Positions 19,884-32,132 of a stretch of DNA of 64,000 bases are shown piece after piece. The notes below the pieces were generated by a model. The model was not told the DNA's origin. It searched no databases and worked only from the letters and a program-made list of their open reading frames with translations. This DNA is from Erodium maritimum (lineage: Eukaryota > Streptophyta > Magnoliopsida > Geraniales > Geraniaceae). Position 1 is the first letter of the stretch; each line of letters opens with the position of its first letter. Both the position numbers and the translations under genes were made by a program. The stretch spans positions 39,887,825 to 39,951,824 of the forward strand of contig OY997591.1 of assembly GCA_963921825.1 (NCBI GenBank), given 5' to 3'.

Positions 19884-22800
19884 ATGGACACGATGACCTT
19901 GCACCAGCCGGATCCCAACTGGTATATGAACTCAGTGGCTTCTTCCCATATGACTTCCAACTCATGTAGTCTAAAAACTTATTTTAATTCAAGCTCTGCT
20001 CGCCAAGTTATTGTTGGTGATGGTACGCTTATCCCTATTACTGGTTCTGGTCATGCTGCTTTATTACCTACTCAACCAAATTTATGCCCGAAAAATGTGT
20101 TACATACCCCTCATATTGTTAATAACGTTGTTTATGTCCGTCGTTTTGTCACAGATAATAATGCTACAGTAGAATTTGATCCTTATGGTTATTCTGTGAA
20201 AGATTTTCGGATAGGCACCCCGGCTCTAGGATGCAACAGTTCCAGTGATATTTATCCAGTCTCATCGTCTGTGTCTTCTAGTTCGCCTTTAGCTCTAGCT
20301 GCATTGTCTCCACAACTTTGGCATTCCCGGTTAGGTCATCCTAGTGATCCTGTTTTTCATTCTCTTCGTAGTCAGCATTTGATTTCATGTTCTACAAACA
20401 GCAAATTACATTCATGTCAGTCTTGTGTTTTTGGAAAACATATTAAATTACCTTTTAGTCAGTCATTAAACACTACATATTCTCTATTTGACATTATTCA
20501 TGCTGATTTATGGACTACTCCTGTTTTAAGCTCTGATGGTCGTCGATATTATTTATTGCTTCTTGATGATTACATTGATTTCTTGAGGACATTTCCGTTG
20601 GGTGCAAAATCTGATGTGTTTTCTATATTCACTATATTTAACAATTTTGTTCGTACCCAATTTAGGTCGGTCTATTAAAAGTTTTCAATGTGATAATGGG
20701 AAGGAATTTGATAATACCTCATTTCATAAATTCCGTGTGTCTACAGGAATGGTGTTTTTTTTTCTTGTCCCCATAGTTCATCTCAAAATGGTCGTGCTGA
20801 AAGAAAAATTAGAACTGTCAACAATATAGTTCGAACATTGCTTATTCATGCTTCTCTTCCTCTTTCTTTTTGGCATCACTCACTTCACATGTCTATCTAT
20901 CTTCATAATATTCTTCCTTCTAAAAATATATCTTTTTTCATCCCCTACTCAACTTCTTTATCATCGTACTTCAACTTACACTCATTTGCGTACTTTTGGT
21001 TGTATGTGTTATCCTCTTATTCCATGTACTGCTAGGAACAAGTTGCAATCTCGCTCATTACCGTGTGTTTTTCTTCGATTTCCCTCACAGCATCGAGGAT
21101 ACAAATGTTTTGATATGAAACAAAACAAAGTAATTATCTGTCGGCATGTTATTTTTGATGAAACGACATTTCCTTTCTCTACTTTATCTCACCCTGACTC
21201 TGCAGCTTACTCATTTTTGGATGACGGCCTCTCCCCGTTGATCACACTACCTTTGCTCGGATCTCCCATTCCATCCACCGGTCTATCACCCTCAGCTTCT
21301 AGCTTGCCAGTTTCACCTGCGCCCAACCCATCTTCCCCTACACCTGGCCCATCGTCACCGGCGCCCGGCCCATCATCACCGGCCTCTTCTCGCATTTCAT
21401 CTCCCTTAAGCCCAACCGAACCGGTCCATCCTTCCCACGCATCACCACCTTCACAACCCATAATCCATCCGATGATCACATGAGGCCGAGCTAGTATATC
21501 CAAACCAAAAGTCATTTTTAACCTTAGCTCTTCCATTATTCCATCTCCCATACCTAAGCATCCTAAGGCAGCATTATCAAACCCTAATTGGAACCAAGCA
21601 ATGATTGACAAGTATGATGCCTTGATTAAAAATAAGACTGGAGAATTAGTTCCTCGTCTTGATAATACTAATGTGATTCGGTCAATGTGGGTTTTTCGTC
21701 TTAAAAGACGGTCTGACGGTTCTTTTGAGCGTTATAAAGCTCGTCTTGTAGGTGATATTCGTGCTCAGCAGGTTGGTGTCGATTGCGATGAGACGTTTAG
21801 CCCGGTTGTCAAACCGGCTACCATCCGGACGGTCCTCAGTCTGGCGGTCTCTCAGTCATGACCTATACATCAACTAGACGTCAAGAATGCGTTTCTTCAC
21901 GTAAACCTTAACGAGACGGTCTACATGTATTAGCCTATCGGGTTTCGAAACCCATCTTATCCGGATCATGTCTGCTTGTTGAAGCGCTCATTATATGGTT
22001 TGAAACAAGCCTCGAGGGCCTGATATTAGCGATTTACTTATTTTGTCTCTACCATTGGTTTTTCCCATAGCAGACCTGACCACTCTCTATTTGTTTACCG
22101 TCAGGGCTCTGACACTGCCTTTCTGCTTTTATATGTGGATGACATCATTCTGACTACTTCGAGCCAAGCTTTACGACTTTTCATTATGTCTAAACTTAGC
22201 TCGGAGTTTTCCATGAAGGATCTTGGGCCTTTGTCTTATTTTCTTGGTATTGCAGTTGATCGTCATTCTACAGGCATGTTACTTTCCCAACGGAAATATG
22301 CGGAGGTGATTATTCATCGAGCAGGAATGAGCTCTTGCTCCCCATCTGCGACTCTAGTTGATACGAAGGATAAACTGAGCGGCATATCCGGTGCTCCTTT
22401 TGCTAATCCGACTATCTACCGCAGTCTCGCATGCGCATTGCAGTACATCACGTTCACTCGCCCAGACATATCCTATGCTGTTCACCAAATCTGTCTCCAC
22501 ATGCATGATCCACGTGACAATCATATGGGTGCTTTCAAACGCATCATCCGTTATCTTCAGGGAACATTACATTTAGGTCTTCACCTATACTCCTCCAAGA
22601 CTTCAGAATTGGTCTCTTACACCGATGCAGACTGGGCCGGTTGTCCTGACACTCGCCGCTCTACATCAGGGTATTGTGTGTTTTTGGGTGATAATCTCAT
22701 TTCGTGGTCTTCTAAGAGGCAACCGACTATCTCTCGTTCTAGCACTAAAGCTGAATACCGAGGCGTTGCGAATGTTGTATCAGAATCTTGCTGGCTCCAG

Positions 22801-23097
22801 AACTTACTCTTGGAACTACATTGTCCAATACCTCGAGCCACCCTGGTTTATTGTGACAATGTAAGTGCCATTTATTTATCCGGAAATCATGTGCAACATC
22901 AACGCAGAAAGCATATCGAACTAGATATCCATTTCATTCAGGCAAAGGTCGCTAAAGGACAAGTTCGGGTTCTTCATGTACCTTCTCGGTCTCATATTTC
23001 CGACATCTTCACCAAGGGACTCTCGCAGGTCTTGTTTTATGATTTCAGATCCAGTCTGAACGTCTTGCCTCCTCCTGTTCCGACTGAGGGGGCGTGT
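19884..23097 (+). pseudogene. Copia-B pol (protease, integrase, RT-RNase H), broken
   Basis: The polyprotein that cleaves, integrates and copies a copia element. The protease site, usually DSGA, reads WYMNSVASSHM at about 19918, so the catalytic Asp is lost. Gag-pre-integrase LWHSRLGHPS and integrase DLW...YYLLLLDDY follow, then QCDNGKEF and the QNGRAERK region around 20685-20810 across frameshifts. RT begins near 21590 ([14 protein letters not shown]), has LDVKNAFLH near 21870, and the catalytic YVDDI at about 22132. The long open piece 22135-23097 covers the rest of RT and RNase H ([16 protein letters not shown]). It stops directly before the 3' LTR and its G-rich polypurine tract (23082-23093). 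Stops and frameshifts are near 20678, 20827, 21481, 21861 and 22020. Confidence 0.92.
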
Positions 23098-23210
23098 TAG
23101 ATAAGATATACCTCATTTCTATTTTGTATATTGGATAATACTTATCTTGTAACAAAGCTATATTTATAGCAATTACAGTTAATGAGAAGATCAGGAATCA
23201 CATTCCATCA
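23095..23210 (+). repeat. Copia-B 3' LTR
   Basis: 116 bp, TGTTAGATAAG to ATTCCATCA. The boundary was chosen because the following CTCCC equals the pentamer before the element. Confidence 0.85.
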
Positions 23211-23215
23211 CTCCC

Positions 23216-23842
23216 AATTATCAACGCCTTACTATCTCCCCATCCTATGGGTGTCGTGCGCCTTAGCGGAGCATCTATTAGAAAGCGGGGTATGACCCCC
23301 GGGAGAGTATTCTTGTGTTCTATCGTATGAAGAAGGGTGAACATCTTCTTTCCTTTTCATTCTTCTCTTGATTAGTTTATTAGCAGCAAAACTATGTTGG
23401 TTTATTTCTTTGGATGGGACAATGATAGATCTGAGTGATGTTTGTACTCTAGAAAAATTATCTACTTGAAGATCATTTTCTTGTTCTCCAATGAGCTCTT
23501 CAATTGTGAGCACCATTCTTCTACCAACCAAACACACTTCAAACTCAGGCTTCAATAACGAAAGTTCAAAGTAGCTATGAAATCCTTCCTTTAAGCAATC
23601 TTTTGACTTCTTCCTGTAGCCTCTTGAAAATGCCTTGCTGTTTTGCAGATGATCTTCAGGGTCCCTCTTGTTGAACTGTCAAACTTGAAAATTTCCTGGT
23701 TGTTCTTGAGCTTGAAGTTCTTGTGCTGTTCTTCAAATTTCTTCATAGTTACTATAGCCATGTAGAGGGAAAGTTTAGAGCCTCATTGCCATTAGTCGTT
23801 ATTGGAGTTATATACATAATGTTCATAATTAGACACACAATC
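23216..23842. other. Copia-A gag continuation, then unidentified sequence
   Basis: The first 40 bases continue the Copia-A gag start, and the frame is then lost. From about 23300 the sequence is unlike the Copia-A leader. A minus-strand open frame (23555-23232, 107 codons) is present, but I recognise no domain. The right edge is the 16-bp target duplication of LINE-C (23827-23842). Origin unknown; it may be host DNA or an unrecognised element. Confidence 0.35.
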
Positions 23843-25811
23843 GAATGAATCTGGCACTGCTAGCCAAGTTGTGGTGGAGGTTTTCTTTGGAAGCTGGTTA
23901 TTTGCTCAAAGTTTGATTGGGACCATAATGAATTGGATCTGAGCAAGTTTACTGAGGTGGGAAGCTGCTGTTTTATGGTTCATATTATAAACCTAATCAA
24001 AGACCCCAGATTAAATGATTTCTTTTGAATTAAAGGCCTCTCTTGGAGAATTGGTAAGGGTGATACAGTCTTCTTCTTGGAGGATATATGGTGGGGACAA
24101 ACTCTTTTTTCAAATATCTCTTTCCTAGAATTTTTCTGCTATCACAAGCAAAGAAGGCCAGGGTAGCAGATTTATGTGAGGATAATATTTGGGATTTAAA
24201 TCTCAGAAGAAGACCTAGAGAGTGGGAAGAAAATGAATGGGAGATGTTCTCTTTATACTAGAAGGGATCATTCTTACATAGGAGGAAGATACTTTGAATT
24301 GGGTGTGGTATTCAAATGGTTTTTCTGTAAAGAGGCTTTACTCTTTACTGGCACTGTAAGGTAGCCAAAATGCACATAATATAAGTTGGACAAGGGATAT
24401 CTAGATGCTTGGGATACCCCCCAAAGTTTGTGTTTTTTGCTAGATGGCTTGCTTGGACATTATTCCCTCCAAATCCTTTCTTGACAAGAGAGGCCTGAAA
24501 TTATCACTGCAGGAGACTATTTGTCCCATCTGTGATTGGGACTTTGAAGATGTTTGTCACATACTAGTGCACTGTATGAGAGCTTGGGAAGTATGGGGTC
24601 TTATAGCTACTTGGTGGGGGGTTCAATTTCATCATTCATGGCTCTGTCAAGATATTGGTAGCTTCTTGGTCCTCCTTAGTCCCTCACAAGAAGTTATCAA
24701 AGGCTTGGAAAAACCTGGTGTTGCTGGCCTATTGGAAGATACGGCTAGCTAGGAACTTATTTATCTTCCAATCAACTATTTTATTTGCATATGATATCTT
24801 CTTGAATATTGTAAATCATTCCTTCAATTGGGAAATCTCAAGGCTAAGAACAACTCCTTTCAATTCTCCTTCAATCTGTGGAAGACCAATCCAAGAGCTT
24901 GTTTTCCTTGGAGGCCTGCTATTTGCAACTCTACCTCCCTTGCAGGTTGGCTTATCCTTGGGTTTGGGGGGTTGGGGTGTTGGGTGGTTCTTTGGTTAGG
25001 TCTTAGCTAGATGGTAAGGTTGGTGAGGGTGTCTTCCTTTGTTGTCTAGGTATTTTTGGTCCTGGTAGTGAGTGTGGTTTGTTGTTGTTTTGGTGTTGTT
25101 GATGTTGTGTGTGGGTAGTAATCCTTTAGGTTGAGTGGTTAGGTCATTAGGTCTGTCCCTCCCTTTTGGTCTATCTTTGGTCTCTTCTTGGCTTTCTTCT
25201 GGTGAAGGTTTCAGCATCTGGTTATTGGTATCTTCTTGCTGGCTTTGTTCCTGTTGGTACCTTATGAGACCTGAATTGTGTCTTCCCTTAGACTCAGTTG
25301 CATTGTGATCACTGGTTTGGCTGCTTCAGCTTGAAGGGTTGCACTCCTTGCTTTAAATGTCAATTTGCTGCTGAATTTGTTGTTTTTAGAAGGAAAGTAA
25401 TGTTGTCTCGTCTTCAGTATCACCACTCTCAAGCTTTTGCTGCTACTGTGTCTTGCGTGTACCTCAAGCTGCCTTCAGCTCGGATGCTAACGGTATACTC
25501 CCCCTTTGGCTGATTTTATGACCTGCGTGTGCCACAAGCTTCCTCACTCTCAGAAGGCTAAGATGTTGTTTTTGACAATTAATTACCCTGTATTTTGTTT
25601 CACATCTTGGTGGCACTTTTCATCTTTGTTCTTGTTTATTGTTAGATTATTTGGTTGATTTTTGTCCTGCTTTATTGTATTGTATCAGCCCTCATCAGAT
25701 AGCTGCGTCTATCTTTGGGCTTTTGGGGTTCTTAGAGAACCTGTTGTAACTCCTCTTTTCAACTCAAAAGAGGTTTCAATCTAAATTTGCTTTGCCGATC
25801 AAAATAATAAT
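23843..25811 (+). mobile_element. LINE-C: 5'-truncated LINE with 16-bp TSD
   Basis: Starts inside the reverse-transcriptase C-terminal region (LALLAKLWWRF) and ends with a LINE 3' tail, TTTGCCGATC followed by an (AAT)n run at about 25793-25811. It is flanked by AATTAGACACACAATC on both sides (23827-23842 and 25812-25827). The frame at 24444-24752 holds a zinc-binding motif, CPICDWDFEDVCHILVHC. Stops break the frame in several places. 5' truncation is the normal result of incomplete target-primed reverse transcription. A different LINE family from LINE-B, judged by the 3' tail. Confidence 0.9.
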
Positions 25812-25827
25812 AATTAGACACACAATC

Positions 25828-26544
25828 AGTAAGGGATATGCTCTCATATATTTATTAGTTACGCAGAGCATGCACACAAACCATTAAAAAAAACATATTT
25901 CTCATATACATAAGGTAAGATAATGAATCAAATAAAAATCATGCTTTAACGTAAAAATCGTGTGAATCCATCCAAGCCATTTATTTCATAAATGGATGGA
26001 TGATATGCAATTGAGTGGTTGACTTGTTAACTGCAAAAACACAGCACTTTTTGATAAGTTGTTGGGATTTTTCAGTAAAACTACCATATTTTTTTTTACC
26101 AATTCACAAATTTAATTTTTCCCGCTTTGTTTGAACTCCGATTGGCTTCAAACTTGGGCCAATATTTTTTTTTGAAGGGCTTTCTATCAAGATTAGTCAT
26201 GAATATATTTTGAAGAACAAACAAAAATTATTTCGGTGTTAATTTTAAAAAATAATATATCTGGGTAATTTTTGTCAACATTTTACACTAGTTTCATCAA
26301 CATTGAACATGGTTAATATTGGATCTTAAGTGTGTAACTAAATTGAGTTCACGGAGTTTTTAGGATAAAAAAGATTTTTATCCGATTTTTCCACAAGGTA
26401 AAATAAAAAACATCACAGTACATATCATGGTTAAATATATCATAATTGTATATACACTTCGACACCTTCATCAAACCCATCGTATATACGGTTCAATTAT
26501 CAACGTCCATACAAACACTACTCGGATCCTTGAGATCTTTTTAA
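25828..26544. other. AT-rich stretch without recognised gene
   Basis: Continues the sequence left of LINE-C after its target duplication. AT-rich, no credible reading frame. A short inverted repeat around CATTTATTTCATAAATGG (about 25976-26010) is the only structure noticed. Confidence 0.5.
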
Positions 26545-29500
26545 TATTTTCTTTTTATCAGCAAATGTATTATTAAGGGTCCAATTCTTTGAAATAAAGA
26601 AAAGGCCAAGAGAAATTACACCTCTCAAGTAGACCAAACTAAACCACAATAAAAACATTAAACCCAATCCTCCGAAGCTTGTGACTCAAGAAACCCTAAC
26701 TACCCCATCTAACAACACTAATGTCCAAAACTTGTGTGTAAAGCAACATTTGAATTACAGTTGGAAACTAACTCCCCGGCCCATAACTTGTCCTCCAAGC
26801 AACCGATCCAAAGCTCTGTGTTTTTTTAAAACCCATTATCCTCAAAATGGAAGCCAATACTCTACCACAAACCTTGTACTGAAGGTGAGGATAAAAAAAT
26901 AACATAACCTCAAGACCCAAATTGCACTTGTTTGGTTTAGTCTTCAATCTCCAAAGATTATGTAGCAATGTCTCCAATTCTAACTCCAAAGGGCAGTAAA
27001 TGTACCCAAACATCTCTGAGTGTTTATCTTTCCTTCAATGTCAACTGTAAGGACCTGTACTGATGCAAAGAGTAGAAAATATGAACAAATCCCAGTTCAG
27101 TATTGTGCCATTACACTGAAACACCAACTCTCAGTTAACACATCCTAGTAAGATCTACCCACACACAAGAAAATCAAACTGAGGTACAAAGTAGTACCCA
27201 AAACCCATGGAAATCCTACCTCACCTCTGATCTCACCACTAATCCCCCAAAAACCTCCCAAAAACCAACCCAGACCCCAGGAACCAAAATCAGCAGCTAC
27301 ACCATCACCAAATAACCACAATCCTAGCATCATAGCCAGTCAAGGTACAAGGGATAACTTCTTCCTCAAACACAACTTTGGATCCCTAGTCCAAGCTTCA
27401 AAGGAGAATGACCTGTGGGAACTAAATAAGGACCACTCCAAATTGAAACTAAAACTTTGAACTTTTTTCAGAATAGTACTAGGAGTACTGAGAGTCTGAT
27501 TAAAGCATAAGTCATTCCTAGCAAGCCAGATGTGCCACAAGGTAACAAAGATGGAGATCCTCCATTGCTTGTATGATGCTGAGAGACCCAGATATGACCA
27601 AGAATACAAGAAACCAAGGAAATCCCCCACCATTACAGCAGTGTACCCCCACCAATCCAATATAGCAGACCAGACCAACCAAGAAAAATTGCAGGTCAAG
27701 AGAAGGTGGTTGATCTTTTCAAAGTCATGTTCACAAAAAGGGCATAAAGTGTCTGACAGACTCAAATTTAAGCCTCTAGAGTCAAGAAACAATTTAGTTG
27801 GTATGGCATTATGACAAGTTAGCCATATGAAAGCTGAAATCTTTGGTGAGAGATTAGGAGATCAAAGTAGCTTTGCCCAAGGTCTCACCTGAGCATCATT
27901 CTCCTCCAAATGCCAGTACATATTTTTAACTCTGAAGCCAGCTTCATGTATCTTCCAAACCACTTTGTCTTCCCCAGTATCTTGTAGAGTGAACTGGTTA
28001 ATTAATTCTGATAGCAACCTGAATTGGCCATTCTCCCACCCTCTAAGCTTCCTTCTAAAATTTATGTACCAAATGCCATTATTCCAGAAATGAACCACTT
28101 TCAAATTCTTGTGTATGCATAGGTGGTATAACCTCTAAAATTTCACCTTCAATGGGACTTCTAGCAGCCAAATATCCTCCCAGAAATCAACTCTCTCTCC
28201 ATTGTTGACAAACCACTCCAAGCCTGAGAAGCCTACTGCACAACTGAATCTTTGATCCACCAACAGTGCTTGGACATGACTGAGAAAATTATGGTTCCCT
28301 GCAATTACTATCTTTGAGAGATCCCAATCATCTTTGGTCCAACCATACTTACCACAAATGAATTTTTTCCACGGAGAATTGGTCTCCAGAGCAAACCTCC
28401 ACCACCATTTAGCAAGAAGGGCTGCATTCATCACATAAAGACTCTTAATACCTAAACCCCCATACTCCTTAGGTGTACAAATGACTCCCCACTTCACTTT
28501 ATGTAATACTCTTTTAGTCACAGATCCATTCCAGAGGAATCTCCTCTGCCATTTCTCCATTTCAACCAACACCTTTTAGGAGCTTTGTATAATGACATGT
28601 AATAAAGTGGGAGAGAAGATAATGAGGATTTTATGAAAGTGATCCTACCACCAAAGTTCAATGTCTTAGACTGCCATAGATTGAGTTTCCTCTTGAATTT
28701 GGCCAAAATAGGGATCCATGTCTTGTATCTTCTGGGATTAGCTCCAAGTTGAAACCCCAAGTAGTCTAGAGGAAGATACGAAGTTTCACAATCCATGATC
28801 TGTGCCACTTTTGCTACATTCATACAACAAGGATTTAAAAGAATCCCTTTAGACTTGTTGAAATTGATCTTCAGACCAGAAGCTAGTTGAAAAGCTTTGA
28901 GGGAAGATTTAAGGTTATGAATATAGGCAGGCTTGGCTTTTAATATTATGAGAGTGTCATCTACAAATTGCAGATGGGAGATCATAGGCCCCGACCTGCC
29001 ACAAGTGATACCCTCTAGATTTCCCGAAGCTATACCTTGCTCAAGTATGAGATGAAGTCCCTCAGCAGCCAAGGCAAAAAGAAGAGGTGAGAGTGAGCAT
29101 CCTTGTCTAAGACCTCTGGTAAATTTAAAATCAGCAGTAGGAGACCCATTGATAAGCACTGACCCCCAAGCTTTAAAACAAGAGGACGTCCAATGTCTTC
29201 ACAAATTTCCAGACCCCATCAGATGCATACCATTATTTAGATAATTCCAATCTAAGTGGTCATATGCTTTTTCAAAATCAGCTTTAAACAACACTACTTC
29301 TTCCTTTGTTGCTTTGACAGAGTGTAGTACTTCAGTAGCAATTAATATGCCATCCATGATTTGCCTCCCAACAATGAACCCTGACTGAACATCACTTACT
29401 AGCTGATCCATCACTGTCTTAAGTCTAGCAGCCAGAACCTTTGATATAATCTTGTAGAGTGCACCCACCAAACTAATAGGCTTGAACTCATCAAAACCAG

Positions 29501-30758
29501 TAGGACTATCAACTTTAGGGATAAGGGTGAAGAAAGAAGAATTGATCCCCTTCCCAAGAGCTCTAGAAGAGTGAAAGTGGAAGCAATATTTTAAAATATC
29601 TTTTTGTAGAAAATCCCATCCCTTCTGAAAAAATTTAAGTGAGAATCCATATGGGCCAGGAGCCTTCTCCCCATCACAACTGAACACTGCAAAATGTATT
29701 TCCTCTGCTGTGAAAGGTCTTTCCAAGAATTAAGCCTTGCTAGTAGAGATATGACTAAAGGGCAATTGTGATACATCCAGGTCAATTGAGTTTGTCTTCA
29801 TGAATCTAGTGCCAAAATGCTTAAATGCTGCTTCTTTTATGTCTGCAGGCTTGACAAAATTTGACCAGCTTCAGTAATTTGTGTTATTCTCTTTTTTGTT
29901 GCAGAGAAATTGGCCAACATATGGTAGTACTTGGAGCACTTGTCCCCCTCTTTAATCCATTTGAATCTGGACTTTTGACACCACACCTTTGCCAGAGCTT
30001 TAAGTTTTTGAATCAGTTTAGCACTATGATGAGCCCTTTGAGATCTTTCCTCCCCAGTCAAGTCCCTTGTTTCCACCAAAACATCTAGGTCATTAATCTT
30101 GTGCTGTAATACCTCAATACTCTTCTCCAAAATACCAAAGACCTCCACATTCCAAACCTTCTAAAAATCCTTTAACTTCTTCAATTTCAACCAAATGACA
30201 TAATGTGGATCCCCCACTACCACCAGATTATCCCAAAAATGAGCAACATCAATAAGGAACAATGGATGATCAAACCAAGCATTGATAAATTTAAAAGGTC
30301 TAGGACCCCAGTCCAAATAAGCATCAGCCAACAGTAGAGGTTTATGATCAGAATTGGACCTGGGAAGGCGAGATTAGGAGATATTTTGAAAATTGGCCAA
30401 ACCTTGGGGAGCAATCAAAAACCTATCAATTCTAGAAGCTGTTGAATTTGGGCCAAACCAAGTAAATTTGCCTCCAGAGAGTGGGATATCAAGTAAAGGT
30501 ACTTCTAAAATGAAGTTATTGAAACTCCTAGTTGATGAGGATGAGATGGATTTCCCATTCTTTTCATCAGGGTTTAGGACAGCATTGAAATCTCCTGCAC
30601 AGATATAAAAAAAAACCCAACAAAGCAATTTCATTTGTTAAAGATAACCAAAGATATCTCCTATACCTAACATTACAGGGGGCATAAACATTGATAATGG
30701 AGAGATTGATCTGCCACTCCTTAGAAAAAACAATACAGATTAGAGCATGAGGAATAGG
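26545..30758 (-). mobile_element. LINE-B: minus-strand LINE, 5' part lost
   Basis: Reads right to left from within the endonuclease (30758) to a 3' end near 26545, where the minus strand reads AATAATACATTTGCTGATAA, a LINE-type tail. About 800 bp of 3' UTR (26545-27339) has no convincing gene. The 5' part would lie beyond 30758 but is replaced by Gypsy-2. No LINE sequence is seen on the far side of Gypsy-2, so the rest was lost or moved. Confidence 0.88.
27340..30758 (-). pseudogene. LINE-B ORF2 (endonuclease-RT), broken
   Basis: Endonuclease middle and end: NVYAPC near 30680, CAGDFN near 30590, SRIDRFL near 30420. Reverse transcriptase runs from about 29726 (MERPFTAEEI, GEKAPGP, VDFEKAYDHLDW) to 28570. 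It includes FKFTRGLRQGCSLSPLLFAL and the catalytic FVDD at 28967-28956. The RT tail has VKWGVICTPKEYGGLGIKSL, and a zinc-binding CPFCEHDFEKINHLLLTC lies near 27720. At least five frame breaks or stops occur (for example near 29190, 28515, 28130 and 27800). It would nick DNA and copy its own RNA; as it stands it is inactive. Confidence 0.92.
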
Positions 30759-32082
30759 TGTCACGCCCCGAATTCGGTAGAACCGAACCCGGAACGCGAA
30801 CGGTGAAACAATAAAACAGTTTTTAAACATTTTAATAAACCGCTTAGAATTACCACTTTGAGTTAAACAAAATAATATTTTACAACTGAAAGTACGTCCA
30901 AAACAGCGGACAAAAACCAACATGTACGATCTTAGAATAATTCAAGGGTTCCAATGCAATCGACGGAATCAATTTTCGACTTCCGAGCGATTTAATTCGC
31001 GTTTAAAGTTTCTTAACCCGAAATTCCCAACTTTCACAATTTAATTCCAAAATTCGTTCGAGGTGTGAATTAACGACTTGGGGTTCGTCCTAAACCACTC
31101 GAACATGAAAACCCGATACCCGAACACGTGGGCCCCACCCGGCCATCAAGACCCGTGGGTGGCTGGACCAGTTTTGGACCGGTTCACCACCATGGTGGCC
31201 GGTTCTAGCTCCGGCTAGCCACCACCCAGCTCCGGCCAGCCACCACCCACGGTGGCCGGAGCTCCCTTGAGCCTCCGGTCACCGGAAACCGATCCTTTTC
31301 GCTCAAAAACGTTCCCCACGAACCCTACACCTCGACTCATCCATATTTAACCCATTTCAACCCAAACCCTAACTTTTAAACGTACTAAAACGAGAATCAA
31401 TTAGATTCTCACCGTAGGGAATGATGGCAGGAGCTCGATTCTTCAACCGTTGAGACGATCCATCGGTTGTATCGTCGGGAAAACACAAAGCCCTAGACTT
31501 CTTCTTCTCTTTTTCCCTTTCTCTTCTCTCCTTCTTCTCTCTTCTTTCTCTCTCTATTCTTTTTTTTTCTTTTTTTGAAGAATGGCCGAACACCCTCATG
31601 GGTCTTCCTTTTGTTTTGTTCAATATTACCTAACTCCACCACTTGGGTGACAAGTGGCAAGTGGGTCCCATCTCCTTAAAAAATATATTTGTAGATATTT
31701 TTCTGTCAGATTCGCGAAATTCGACCGTCTCGGGCCTCGAACGGGACCATTTTCCAAGAAATTACGAAACTTCACGGACTACAAGGAAACGGCTCAACTA
31801 AGACCGATGTAACGACGGATTAGCTTTTTGGATCCAAAACGGACCTCGAACGGACCAAAACGTCGCTCGGTTGACTTTTCCGGTAAAAAGTCAACCTTTC
31901 TCAAATTGGTCAGAAAGTTGCCTTGAGTCCCCCAGAACTCACTTTGATCGATATCAGGGTCAACTTAAGTCTGGTATGACCCTCGGGGTCAAATTTAGGT
32001 TCATTTAAGTGTATGTGCCAAAATTTTAAATTTTCCTGTTTTTCGCCGCTTTGACAGGCGTTGACCGGGAGTGGTTCTTACA
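30759..32082 (-). repeat. Gypsy-2 3' LTR (1324 bp, internally deleted)
   Basis: On the minus strand it starts TGTAAGAACCACTCCCGG and ends GGGGCGTGACA. It belongs to the same family as the outer solo LTR (43819-49324) but lacks about 1.3 kb. The minus strand passes directly from CCTTGAATTATTCTAAG to GTACATGTTGGTTTTTG at about 30920-30945. The donor-like CTACG|GTGAG (GT at 31412-31411) is kept, while the acceptor module and tandem-repeat region are gone. Confidence 0.9.
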
Positions 32083-32083
32083 A

Positions 32084-32097
32084 TCTACCCCCTTAAA
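32084..32097 (-). other. Polypurine tract of Gypsy-2
   Basis: On the minus strand TTTAAGGGGGTAGA, next to the start of the 3' LTR. Confidence 0.9.
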
Positions 32098-32132
32098 GGA
32101 ATTTCGTCCGTGAAATTTAAAACAGACGTACC

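Larger units (their letters stand above)
18887..23210 (+). mobile_element. Copia-B: Ty1/copia retrotransposon with about 116-bp LTRs
   Basis: LTRs start TGTTAGATAAGATATACC and are only about 114-116 bp. The 3' LTR ends ATTCCATCA and is followed by CTCCC (23211-23215), matching CTCCC before the element (18882-18886). Order inside is a non-coding stretch, degenerate repeats, a protease remnant, integrase, then RT-RNase H, as expected for copia. The end of the 5' LTR is altered, no standard primer-binding site is seen after it, and gag is missing. The element interrupts the gag start of Copia-A. Confidence 0.9.

Noticed and set aside
25298-25513. 71-codon frame in LINE-C
   Set aside because: Lies in the LINE 3' region after the zinc motif. 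No family match, probably untranslated.
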